A DNA stretch of 64,000 nucleotides from Nostoc calcicola FACHB-3891. Its GTDB lineage: Bacteria > Cyanobacteriota > Cyanobacteriia > Cyanobacteriales > Nostocaceae. Position 1 is the stretch's first letter; each line of letters begins with the position of its first letter. Below the pieces are notes generated by a model. It had not been told where the DNA came from and did no database searches. It saw only the letters and a program-made list of their open reading frames with translations. The stretch lies in assembly GCF_014697355.1 (NCBI RefSeq), contig NZ_JACJRQ010000013.1:62001-126000 (forward strand). The letters are read 5' to 3'. Shown one piece after another: positions 16,910-25,078 of the stretch. The position numbers were made by a program, and so were the translations under genes.

Positions 16910-18979
16910 TCATTTCCTGGTAATCAACCCCCTAGATTGCTCCACCAGGCGAATAAACTCACCCCGATACCCTTCTGGATCTTCCCCCTTGCCTTCGGTT
17001 GCCAATTTCATCACCAAATCATAATCAGCATTGCCCTTATACTCAGAGTCACGCAGCACCATCCCAAAGGTAGCTACCGCAGCAGCAAATCTCAGGTTTG
17101 TGGAGGGTATCCGGTCAGATCTCAAATCATCATCTTGGATGGTTTGGGTAATTAGTTGACTGGTGCTATCCTGGGGCAATTTATAGCGCAGTTTTAAGAG
17201 CATCAATTCATTGCCGGCAGCATCCGGAGCAGTTTCACCAGAACGTTGATACCGCAAAGGGTCTACGTCCGGCAGTTTCACATCGCTTTTTATGCCAGTG
17301 GGAATTATTTCATAAAGCGCTGTGACAGAATGACCAGCCCCAATATCGCCCGCATCTTTCTTATCGTCATTGAAATCCTGGTTTTGCAGCAAGCGGTTTT
17401 CGTAACCAATTAGACGATATGCCTGAACTTTCGCCGGATTAAATTCCACCTGAATTTTCACATCCTTGGCAATGGTAAACAGAGTTCCCCTGAGATCGTT
17501 AACTAAAACCTTTTTGGCTTCCAATAGGGTATCGATGTAAGCATAGTTACCGTTACCCTTATCAGCCAGTTGCTCCATTTTTCCATCCTTATAATTACCG
17601 GTGCCAAATCCCAACACCGTTAGGAAAATTCCCTGGTCTCGCTTCTGTTCAATTAATCGCGTCAGGTCGGCATCACTGGAAACGCCTACATTAAAGTCTC
17701 CATCGGTAGCTAAAATTACTCTATTATTACCAGACTTGAGAAAGTTTTGTTTGGCTATTTTGTAGGCCAGTTCAATACCTTGACCGCCAGCAGTAGAGCC
17801 TCCAGCCTCCAACCGATCAATCGCCGCCAAAATTGTTGATTTTTGACTACCAGGAGTAGCAGGTAACACCAATCCAGCATTGCCAGCGTAAACTACCAAA
17901 CTTACCCGGTCTTCAGGACGCAGTTTATTTACCAGCAATTTCAACGACTGTTGCACCAAGGGTAATTTGTTGGGGTCATCCATAGAACCGGAGACATCAA
18001 TTAGAAATACTAGGTTGCTGGGTGGTAAGGTTTGACTCTCTAAACGTTTACCTTGCAAACCCACATGTACAAGCTTGTGTTGAGGATTCCAGGGAGCAAC
18101 ACCAACTTCAGTGGTGACGGAAAAGGGGCGATCGCCTTTTGGTTGGGGATAATTGTAGGTAAAATAGTTGATCAGTTCCTCAATTCGCACTGCATCCTTG
18201 GGCGGTAGTTCCCCTTGAGTAATAAACCGTCGCAGGTTGCTGTAGGATGCTGTATCTACATCAATGGAAAAGGTAGAAAGTGGATCGTTACTGACGCGAT
18301 GAAAGGGATTATCGTCAATCCGGTTGTAGTTCTCTGTATTGAATCTGCTACCTATTTCTGGTTCCGGAGCAACCCTTCCAATAGTGCCACGAACTTGGTA
18401 TTGAGGACTATTCGCACGGTTAACAAGCCGATCCTGGGCAGATGAGCCAGACGTAATAGTAGGGGGTGGGGCCATAGGTAAGGGTTGAGTCTTGCGGGTA
18501 GACTCGGCTTGAGTAAGTTGTCTGGGAGCCTCAGTAGGATCGTTCGGACTACGAGCTTCCAATTGATTTATCTCACCCCTTAGGGTTGCCAACTCCGGTG
18601 CGAATTCTGACTGCAACCTTAGCAGGGTTTTCATATCTGCTTGAGTAACTATATTGGGGTCAGTTGCTATTAGCTCATTGCTCCGATTCACACAGGCATT
18701 TAAGACTGCGGCAAACTCAGTCCGGGTTATTGCAACAGTACCAAAGTTTTGCACTGAGACAACACAACTATATTGTTTTACCAATGCCTGGAGTGCTTGA
18801 TAGTCAGGGTGACTGGGTACAATCAAGGCTGTTGACGTAGAACTCTTAGGATTTTGATTAGCTGGAACCGCAACCGTAGCAGACTGACGTAAAATCGCAA
18901 TTCCTACAGACGGTATCAATAACAACAGTGTTACAAGAATAACTCGCTGCCACATTTTGGACGGAATTGGGTAAGACAT
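16910..18979 (-). CDS. VWA-domain/DUF3520 (YfbK-like) protein with porin-type SLH and coiled-coil N-terminus
   Basis: 689 residues. A signal anchor spans about 10-30. Residues 55-100 look like an SLH repeat (YQALQALVKQYSC...ITRTEFAAVLNACVNR), then a coiled coil (about 108-143: ADMKTLLRLQSEFAPELATLRGEINQLEAR), an arrangement typical of cyanobacterial outer-membrane porins (SomA/OprB type). A Pro/Gln-rich linker leads to the YfbK-like domain (PLSTFSIDVDTASYSNLRRF, about 233) and a VWA domain with a complete MIDAS DVSGSM (Asp328, Ser330, Ser332) and ATDGDFNVG. Probably anchored in the envelope, binding peptidoglycan or its polymer, with a metal-dependent protein-binding head. Function unknown. 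Confidence 0.9.
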   Translation of the reverse strand: MSYPIPSKMWQRVILVTLLLLIPSVGIAILRQSATVAVPANQNPKSSTSTALIVPSHPDYQALQALVKQYSCVVSVQNFGTVAITRTEFAAVLNACVNRSNELIATDPNIVTQADMKTLLRLQSEFAPELATLRGEINQLEARSPNDPTEAPRQLTQAESTRKTQPLPMAPPPTITSGSSAQDRLVNRANSPQYQVRGTIGRVAPEPEIGSRFNTENYNRIDDNPFHRVSNDPLSTFSIDVDTASYSNLRRFITQGELPPKDAVRIEELINYFTYNYPQPKGDRPFSVTTEVGVAPWNPQHKLVHVGLQGKRLESQTLPPSNLVFLIDVSGSMDDPNKLPLVQQSLKLLVNKLRPEDRVSLVVYAGNAGLVLPATPGSQKSTILAAIDRLEAGGSTAGGQGIELAYKIAKQNFLKSGNNRVILATDGDFNVGVSSDADLTRLIEQKRDQGIFLTVLGFGTGNYKDGKMEQLADKGNGNYAYIDTLLEAKKVLVNDLRGTLFTIAKDVKIQVEFNPAKVQAYRLIGYENRLLQNQDFNDDKKDAGDIGAGHSVTALYEIIPTGIKSDVKLPDVDPLRYQRSGETAPDAAGNELMLLKLRYKLPQDSTSQLITQTIQDDDLRSDRIPSTNLRFAAAVATFGMVLRDSEYKGNADYDLVMKLATEGKGEDPEGYRGEFIRLVEQSRGLITRK

Positions 18980-19495
18980 GGCTAAATCCTCACACTAAAT
19001 TTGTGTATTAGCTGAAAACCTGGTTGGATATGTGGAAGTTTTGTCTCTTGAGATGAGCTAGGATTGCTAACATTTGAAGTTTCCACTTACCTTAATCAGT
19101 GCTGAATGCTGAGTCCTAAGTGAGCCAATTTACTCAGTATTGATGTACGCAGGTACGATCGAATCCCGTTGCAGGTGGTTTTTTAACCTTACTCTGCATC
19201 GGCTAAACGCCCCGCTACTGCCAACAGCACTTGGAACTCAGCACTCTCGATCTAGAATAATCTTGAGCAGCCTGGGATTTGATGACCGTTGCAGTTTTGG
19301 TAACTGTATTGGATACAACACTAAACATTCCCGTCTACCATTAGGAGATATAACAGTGTTTTAACCCAATAGTGTAGTCTCCATTTACCATCAAAGAATA
19401 ATTAATCAAAACCTAAAACAACCTATTTTAGTGAATCTATACCATGATTAAAAACAAGATACACTTGATTAAAATGAGGTTTTAGGTGTAACCAG
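18980..19495. other. 516-bp intergenic region between divergent genes
   Basis: Serves the VWA gene (minus) and the collagen-like gene (plus). Contains an imperfect inverted pair around 19100-19125 and 19229-19251 (gctgagtcctaagt / acttggaactcagc), a common intergenic repeat type here. No gene recognised; a 74-codon plus ORF (19140-19364) has no family resemblance. Confidence 0.5.
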
Positions 19496-20905
19496 ATGGA
19501 CAAAGGTTTTAGAAATAAGCTGCCACTTCTTTTAACATTCTGCTTATTTACTAACTTTTTACCTGCCTCTGATTCAGTTTTATGTCCAGCCGTTGCCTCT
19601 GACAAATATTATAAAATAGCCAGAAATTATGGCACAGATGGACGCACAGGAAGCAATGGGCGTTCCGGTAGAGATGGTTCTAGTGGTGAAAACCAAAATA
19701 TTTTTGTCAATGGTTCACCTGTGAATCTTGAATTGTCGGGGAAAGATGGCGAAGATGGGGAAGATGGAGAACGGGGTTATCGACCTAACTGTGGAAACCA
19801 ACCTGATAATGTCAACCACGATATCAATGCACCAGATGGAGGTAGTGGTGGTAGTGGTGGCAAAGGAGGAGATGGGGGTAATGGTGGTTCGATAACAGTT
19901 TACTACACGAATTTAGCAGACTTGCGAAATATTTTTGTCCGCGCAACTGGGGGCGAAGGCGGACGCGGCGGTAGAGGTGGAAATGGTACGGCGGGTTGTA
20001 TGTGTCGCAGACGGAAATGGGAAGTGCAAACTTGTAAAGGAACTCCTGGTACTCCCAGTTATAAGTGTACTAACAAGGTATATCGATGTAGTGATGGTAG
20101 TAATGGGCTAAGTGGTAGCGATGGTAGAGATGGTAAGAAAGGAAGCTTAGGAACTTTGAGTATTGTTAATAGCAAGGAAGCTTTGGCTGATGATAACCCG
20201 ACTGTGAAGTTAGCAATTTCGGAACTGGGAAATAAACCATTAAATCTGTCGAAAAACAAGTGGAATGTTCGCCAGGGGGCGATTTCTCTACTTGCGCCTG
20301 GTTCTGCGATCGCCGATAATTATCGAGAGTTTGAACAGCGCTTAGAAGAAGCTTTTCAAATCGCTTGGCAAGAAAGACAACCCATCACTAGTTTTGCTAA
20401 TGAAGTGGTAACAGTAAATTTAACTGACAGCAAACAAGTAGAAGTTACTTTTCCTGAGGATTTATGGGTTGCTGGTAGCAGCAAAAGTGAAGCTAACTTG
20501 ACAACATTTACTGTTAACCATGCCATTGCCAAAAAAGATGTTACTCGCTTAGCTGTGGCTGAGTTTGCCGATGCAGGACAAAACCTGAATTTAAAAATAG
20601 TCGATTTGGCAGCAAAATCTGATGCCATTAATACTCAGTTTCGCGTCAAATTCCGCGCCCAAGATAGCTTGCACGATTTTTCTGGCTATAAGACTGAATA
20701 TGAAGGGGATATTCCCGATGAATTTGTGACTCGTGACTACAACCGTTTCACTCTCGCTTTGGGTAAGTTGAAAATTGATAATGACGCTTTACGTCCTGGT
20801 GTGAATGTTGAGATTGAAGTGGTAGCGACTCGTTCTTTGGGAGGACGTTCTGCTAAGCAAACTATTCGGTGGGAAGGTGTAGTTCGTAAGCCTAGAAGAG
20901 ATTAA
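19496..20905 (+). CDS. Secreted collagen-like/Gly-rich protein with beta-sandwich-like C-terminus
   Basis: 469 residues. The signal peptide is about 1-35 (hydrophobic LLLTFCLFTNFLPA core). Residues about 45-235 are rich in Gly-X-Y triplets (DGRTGSNGRSGRDGSSG; GKDGEDGEDGERG; GGKGGDGGNGG; GGRGGRGGNG), interrupted by non-collagen stretches and by a Cys cluster (CMCRR...C...C...C, about 167-198) that could form disulfides. The remaining ~230 residues are non-repetitive and beta-rich. Such Gly-rich proteins are expected outside the cell or in the sheath. Family not recognised; GXY periodicity is directly visible but true triple-helix formation is unproven. Confidence 0.8.
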   Translation: MDKGFRNKLPLLLTFCLFTNFLPASDSVLCPAVASDKYYKIARNYGTDGRTGSNGRSGRDGSSGENQNIFVNGSPVNLELSGKDGEDGEDGERGYRPNCGNQPDNVNHDINAPDGGSGGSGGKGGDGGNGGSITVYYTNLADLRNIFVRATGGEGGRGGRGGNGTAGCMCRRRKWEVQTCKGTPGTPSYKCTNKVYRCSDGSNGLSGSDGRDGKKGSLGTLSIVNSKEALADDNPTVKLAISELGNKPLNLSKNKWNVRQGAISLLAPGSAIADNYREFEQRLEEAFQIAWQERQPITSFANEVVTVNLTDSKQVEVTFPEDLWVAGSSKSEANLTTFTVNHAIAKKDVTRLAVAEFADAGQNLNLKIVDLAAKSDAINTQFRVKFRAQDSLHDFSGYKTEYEGDIPDEFVTRDYNRFTLALGKLKIDNDALRPGVNVEIEVVATRSLGGRSAKQTIRWEGVVRKPRRD

Positions 20906-20955
20906 TTATCACGCAGAGGCGCAGAGGCGCGGAGAGTTTTTAAGAGGATGTCTGG

Positions 20956-22092
20956 TTAGGGATTATTATTGCCAAGATATTTAGCTTTGAGTTCTTCTAA
21001 TTCGTCATCTATTTGACTTTTAGTAGAAGGTTTAGGTGTTGAATTTGGTGGTTGGATTTTATTTTGTTGGGGTTTACTACCAACGATGAATTGGGTTTTT
21101 ATTTCCTCTAATTCTAGATCTATTTGACTAGGAGATTGGCTGACCACAGGAGGTGTAGAATTAGGTGCGGGTTGAGTAAGAGGCTTTGCCTTGTTAGCTG
21201 GTCTAGCTGGTTGTGAGTGTTGATTTAAGTCTTTTAAAACGGCATCTACTGTTTGATAACGCCGCATTGGAATACTTTCTAACATCTTATTCAGAATGCG
21301 ATTCAATACATTACTAACAGGAGTTTTTAGATATTTCTGCCAAATCCAAGTATCGTTATTTGTATCATAAGAATCGAATGGCGATCGCCTGGTTAATAAA
21401 TTAATACAAGTAGCACCCAAACTATAAATATCGCTGGCAAAAACAGCCCGACCTCGCATTTGTTCAGGGGCGACATATTCGGGACTACCAATACTAGTGC
21501 CTGTTCGATTTAAGGCAGTGCCAGTAGCAAATTTAGAAGCACCAAAATCTACTAAAACTAATTTGCCATCACCGCTACGTAAAATAATATTTTCTGGCTT
21601 AATATCGCGATGAATCACTTGTTTTGCATGACAAAATTGCAATACTGGTAATAAATCATTGAGTAATTGCCAGATTTGTGCTTCACTAAAAGCACCTTTA
21701 TGTGCTAACTCCTGAGCTAAATTTTGCCCATCAATAAATTCTTGGACAAGATATTGGCGATCTTCTTGGGTAAAATATGCCAATAGTTCTGGAATTTGCG
21801 GATGCTTACCCAATTCATCTAACTGTACCGCTTCTTGGTTAAATAACTCCACGGCTTTTTGCACAGTATTAGTGCCTTGGGCTTGGGGATAAAATTGTTT
21901 AATTACACAGCGCGGTTTTGATGGTTTATCTTCATCCACAGCTAAAAAAGTTCTGCCAAAACCACCTTGACCTATTGGTTTAATAGCACGGTATCGCTCT
22001 TTGAGAAGTAACTTAGAACCGCAAGTCAAGCAAAAATTGACATTACCAGAATTTTCAGGCTTCGGACAACGGGGATTAAGGCAATAACTCAT
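20956..22092 (-). CDS. Ser/Thr protein kinase with N-terminal zinc ribbon
   Basis: 378 residues. A four-Cys zinc ribbon comes first (CLNPRC..., CLTCG; about 4-26), then a complete Hanks-type kinase: glycine loop IGQGGFGRTF, catalytic HRDIKPEN, metal-binding DFGAS, and activation segment to SPEYVAPEQMRG. The C-terminal ~100 residues are Pro/Gln/Ser-rich and contain two copies of an acidic motif of pattern QIDxELEEhK (about 324 and 362), perhaps docking sites. No membrane segment. This zinc-ribbon architecture is common in Nostocales. The last 20 bases before the stop sit next to a gcagaggcgc repeat. Confidence 0.93.
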   Translation of the reverse strand: MSYCLNPRCPKPENSGNVNFCLTCGSKLLLKERYRAIKPIGQGGFGRTFLAVDEDKPSKPRCVIKQFYPQAQGTNTVQKAVELFNQEAVQLDELGKHPQIPELLAYFTQEDRQYLVQEFIDGQNLAQELAHKGAFSEAQIWQLLNDLLPVLQFCHAKQVIHRDIKPENIILRSGDGKLVLVDFGASKFATGTALNRTGTSIGSPEYVAPEQMRGRAVFASDIYSLGATCINLLTRRSPFDSYDTNNDTWIWQKYLKTPVSNVLNRILNKMLESIPMRRYQTVDAVLKDLNQHSQPARPANKAKPLTQPAPNSTPPVVSQSPSQIDLELEEIKTQFIVGSKPQQNKIQPPNSTPKPSTKSQIDDELEELKAKYLGNNNP

Positions 22093-22157
22093 GGAGGATG
22101 GCGCCCAGAATCGCTCTTACTTATCTTTATTGTCCACTGTCCTCAGGAAAAGGGCAT

Positions 22158-22576
22158 TTATATTCGCCAATTATCCAGCTTCAAGTTGTAACCTAATGCT
22201 TGAATCCGCTGATAATGGGATAAATTACCGCTGACTAAAGTTAAGTTTTGTTGGATTGCAATGGCCGCAATAATAGCATCAGCAAGCCCTATCGGTTGTC
22301 CTGTGCGTTCCAAATCTGCATAAATACGCCCTGCCAACTCCGCATCACTGAGTTGCAGTGTCAATACCTCAGCAACGGCAATTTGGGCAAAAAACTGCTG
22401 AATTTTATCTTCTCATCCAAGCTTATGCCAGCCTTTGACAATCTCTAAGACTGTAATAAGTAGGTAGTATACTGACCAAAAACGGCTAGATAAGCAATAG
22501 CCCTAGATACAACACGCTGGTCTCTACGCTTGAGACTCTCGGAAAGAATGTCTGTGTCAAGTAGTACTTTGTCCAA
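22158..22576 (-). pseudogene. VapC-type PIN toxin, disrupted by a frameshift and a stop
   Basis: Reading from a TTG at 22576 overlapping the antitoxin gene gives DKVLLDTDILSE (PIN start). The frame is lost near 22456-22462. The next frame continues VLEIVKGWHKLG, then hits TGA at 22413-22415, then EDKIQQFFAQIAVAEVLTLQLSD...GLADAIIAAIA...TLVSGNLSHYQRI to the natural end. All PIN blocks are present but in two frames with one nonsense codon, so the toxin is dead. A 68-codon ORF covers only the C-terminal part. Confidence 0.85.
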
Positions 22577-22811
22577 AACGTTGATTTAGTCGGTGTGCTG
22601 CCCGATCTTTCATTACTTCTTCTAGCATCTCATCTACTGAGTCAGGATCGTCAGCGAATAGTCCCAATAATGGGTACTTTGCCGGTTCTTTCATCGGTAG
22701 CTGTTCAATTGCGTATGGAATCAATTCCGACAAGTCACAATGACGGGACTTTGCCAAAGCGCGTGCTTTCTCAAGGGTTTTTTCGTCAATTTGCAGTTCT
22801 ATATTTTCCAC
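22557..22811 (-). CDS. Antitoxin partner of the broken PIN toxin
   Basis: 84 residues. Ribbon-helix-helix-like N-terminus (IELQIDEKTLEKARALAKSRHCDLSELI) and an acidic C-terminus (FADDPDSVDEMLEEVMKDR). Starts at the ATG at 22811 and overlaps the toxin pseudogene by about 20 bp, as in active VapBC operons. It has outlived its toxin, so it may now be evolving freely or cross-neutralising another VapC. Family by context and composition. Confidence 0.75.
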   Translation of the reverse strand: MENIELQIDEKTLEKARALAKSRHCDLSELIPYAIEQLPMKEPAKYPLLGLFADDPDSVDEMLEEVMKDRAAHRLNQRFGQSTT

Positions 22812-22847
22812 GTCGCCTCCTGTGAAAGCATCTGTGCTACGGCGATT

Positions 22848-23027
22848 CTAGCATTTTGGATGTGTGGTTAATGACGGGGGCGATCGCATTACATAACTAA
22901 TATTCAGAGATTTCTTTAGGGCTTCTTGTACCAAAGTCAACATATCTGATGGCAAGATTCCTAATTGCCTTTCAAACACTGACTCATTAACAGTGGCAAT
23001 TTTATCAGTTCTGATTAAAGAAGTCTT
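22848..23027 (-). pseudogene. MazF/PemK-type toxin remnant, N-terminal part deleted
   Basis: Directly after the antitoxin stop codon an open stretch of 59 codons reads KTSLIRTDKIATVNESVFERQLG...DMLTLVQEALKKSLNI, matching the end of MazF/PemK toxins (the 'S.IRTDKI.T....F...LG.L' block). The first half of the toxin, including its start and substrate loops, is missing. The tail extends beyond the usual end through a GCGATCGC site. Confidence 0.75.
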
Positions 23028-23029
23028 TT

Positions 23030-23221
23030 TTAACCCTGTTTGTGAAAATTATAGATATCTTCCTCTGGGTCGTTCCACTCCTGAAATCCTGTTTCAGCTA
23101 GTTGCATCATTCTTATTGTTTCGAGTTTTTCTTCAATTTCTGTTAACAGTAGAATAAGTTCCTCAACTGGTAGCTTAAAAATCACGCTTTTGATTTCTTC
23201 AATACTTGGAGTCTTAGTCAT
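23030..23221 (-). CDS. Small antitoxin-like protein next to the MazF remnant
   Basis: 63 residues from the ATG at 23221 (MTKTPSIEEIKSVIFKLPVEEL...). Longer upstream codons run into a mobile element and are not used. Helical and acidic, with a C-terminal EWNDPEEDIYN segment like antitoxins that plug MazF-type toxins. The adjoining toxin is only a remnant. Likely real because sequence and position agree; function by context. Confidence 0.65.
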   Translation of the reverse strand: MTKTPSIEEIKSVIFKLPVEELILLLTEIEEKLETIRMMQLAETGFQEWNDPEEDIYNFHKQG

Positions 23222-23295
23222 AATGAATACTTTTGAGTAATAGGGCTTGAGGAAAAAGCTAGAGCAACGCGGAATTTGGTCTGCCGATCGAGATA

Positions 23296-23395
23296 GGGAC
23301 TTCCAAGGAAAAAAATATTCCATAGTAGGGGCGCACAGCTGTGCGCCCCTACAAATGTACAAATAATTTAGGATAATTTATTTTCTGGAAGTCCC
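23296..23395. mobile_element. 100-bp MITE, TIR GGGACTTCCA, copy 1
   Basis: Perfect 10-bp terminal inverted repeats GGGACTTCCA/TGGAAGTCCC. The core palindrome GTAGGGGCGCACAGC/TGTGCGCCCCTAC is at 23325-23353. Both flanks carry ATA, a possible 3-bp target duplication. It differs from the copy at 57847-57946 at only four positions. Lies 75 bp upstream of the small antitoxin gene. Confidence 0.85.
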
Positions 23396-23469
23396 ATATC
23401 GTTTTCTAAGCACAGGTACATTGTTACTCTGTGCCTCTGCGGTTTAAAATCTCATCCCAATCCATCAAC

Positions 23470-23778
23470 TTAACTTTTCATCAACTTTTGCACGCTCACT
23501 AACGCCCGATTCAATTCATAATTCCGCCTTTGGGAATTCTGCAAGTACGCTTGCTGTTCCTCTTCATTACCAATGACTTGCCCACTACTAAGTTTAACTT
23601 CGCGGTGGGGGCAACGATCTTCTAAGGCGTGGACTTGCCCTTGATTGTTGGGGTAAAGTGCGATCGCTTGTTTCTAAAATATCACACTCACAGGCTTATT
23701 CATCACTTCACTACTACGTGCAACTACATAGTAGTGATTTGGGTTAATATCTAACTGACGGACATCGCTATTTTGCAT
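23470..23778 (-). pseudogene. Rieske-type ring-hydroxylating oxygenase remnant
   Basis: From an ATG at 23778: NPNHYYVVARSSEV, an in-frame TAG at 23674-23676 (where Trp is normal), then KQAIALYPNNQGQVHALEDRCPHREVKLSSGQVIGN, which is the first half of a Rieske [2Fe-2S] motif (C-P-H). The second C..H pair and the whole catalytic domain are missing; the sequence jumps to a short C-terminal tail and TAA at 23470. The parent was probably a Pao/Lls1-like or related oxygenase. Nonsense mutation plus a large internal deletion. Confidence 0.8.
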
Positions 23779-24026
23779 GGTTTGAAAAACAAACTTTGCA
23801 CATACTTTTCGGCGTTAGACTTTAAATGTGGTACACCATTCCTTAAATTTAAGTGTAATCACAGGCACTAAATTGAAGTAATATTTTTGACTATATTTAT
23901 TTATAAGCACCTGATTTGGTATGACTGATGACAAGACTATCACCCCAGGAAGCTCAAACTAACCGTGACAACAAGCTATAAAGTATGTGTAGATAAAACA
24001 GCGAGTATATTGAGAAAAAAATCTGT

Positions 24027-24506
24027 ATGACAAGCTACCAAGAAACTCTAACTAGTGACGAAGCCATCAATGAGTTAATCGCCGAGACAACAGGCATTAA
24101 CCATGTGGAGGTAATTGAAAATGTCATCGACAGCCTAGAACAAGATGACAGTGCAATGGTTAGCCACACGCCAGAGGGTAGTTATCTCTGGAAATTTAAG
24201 TACGGGAGTGTGGAAGTATTTGTCCAACTCAGTGGAAAAAGCGATGAAGACACCATAACGGTTTGGTCTGGGGTGCTAGATTTACCTGCGAAAAATGAAC
24301 CTAAGTTAATGCGGTATCTTTTGGAGTTAAACTGCTCTAGCACTTTTGAAGCGCGTTTCGGTATTATTGAAAATCGGGTGGTTGTGATATCCACACGCAC
24401 CTTAGCAGAGTTGTCTCCCGGCGAAGTCTCTAGGCTAATCACCATTGTGGCAACGATCGCTGATAACAACGATGATGCTTTACAATCTGAATTTGGCGCA
24501 GCCTAA
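24027..24506 (+). CDS. YbjN-domain protein
   Basis: 159 residues, acidic, no signal peptide. The pattern (SYLWKFKYGSVEVFVQLSG..DTITVWSGVLDLP...LMRYLLELNCSSTFEARFGIIENRVVVISTRTLAELSPGEVSRLITIVATIAD) matches YbjN/type III chaperone-like domains frequent in cyanobacteria. Proposed to be a folding helper or regulator, unproven. ATG at 24027; monocistronic; convergent with a response regulator across a heptamer hairpin. Confidence 0.8.
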   Translation: MTSYQETLTSDEAINELIAETTGINHVEVIENVIDSLEQDDSAMVSHTPEGSYLWKFKYGSVEVFVQLSGKSDEDTITVWSGVLDLPAKNEPKLMRYLLELNCSSTFEARFGIIENRVVVISTRTLAELSPGEVSRLITIVATIADNNDDALQSEFGAA

Positions 24507-24602
24507 GGAATTTTAGATTTTAGATTTTGGATTTTGGATTTCAATGGATTTTAGATTTTAAATTTGGGATTTTTTATTGAATAATTCAAAATCCAAAATT
24601 TC
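24507..24602. repeat. GATTTTA/GGATTTT heptamer hairpin
   Basis: Tandem A/T heptamers and their complement between convergent genes, like the block at 10790. May stop transcription from both sides. Confidence 0.75.
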
Positions 24603-24635
24603 ATATCAAGCTTCTTCCTGCGTCCCCACATCACT

Positions 24636-25019
24636 CTAAACAATAGTCTCTACTGATTGAATTACACTCAGTAGTTGTTCAGGCGTATAAGGCTTAATTA
24701 TATAAGCATCAGCACCTTGCTTCTTTGCCCACAAGCGGTGAATTGTCTGATTCTTACTACTACAAATTACAATAGGTATTTTTGGATTAGTCGGATTTGT
24801 TTTGAGGAAGCGACATAATTCAAATCCACTCATCCCCGGCATTACAACGTCAGTAACAATTGCATCCGGCTTTTCTTCTAAAACTAGTTCTAGAGCTTCT
24901 TTAGCACTAGTTGCTTTAATTACATTGTAACCTTTATCTCTCAGATAATAACTAATTAATTCCAATTCCTGCCGACAATCTTCTACAACTAGAATAGTAG
25001 CCACCCAGTTAATACTCAA
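24636..25019 (-). CDS. CheY/PilH-like single-domain response regulator
   Basis: 127 residues, receiver domain only. Acidic pocket Glu13/Asp14 (VVEDC), phospho-acceptor Asp in AIVTDVVMPGMSGFELC, and the later Ser and Lys (ICSSK, IIKPYTPEQ) are present. It follows the PatA-like gene by 59 bp on the same strand, so co-transcription is likely. PatA paralogues often head chemotaxis-like clusters with such a regulator; here no CheA, CheW or MCP gene follows. Confidence 0.9.
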   Translation of the reverse strand: MSINWVATILVVEDCRQELELISYYLRDKGYNVIKATSAKEALELVLEEKPDAIVTDVVMPGMSGFELCRFLKTNPTNPKIPIVICSSKNQTIHRLWAKKQGADAYIIKPYTPEQLLSVIQSVETIV

Positions 25020-25078
25020 GCTTCAATCTCCCAAAAAATATGTTAATTAAATTTATTTATTTTACTTATAAAAAAAAA

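Noticed and set aside
23222-23362. N-terminal extension of the small antitoxin ORF
   Set aside because: The added codons translate the MITE at 23296-23395; the ATG at 23221 gives a sensible protein.
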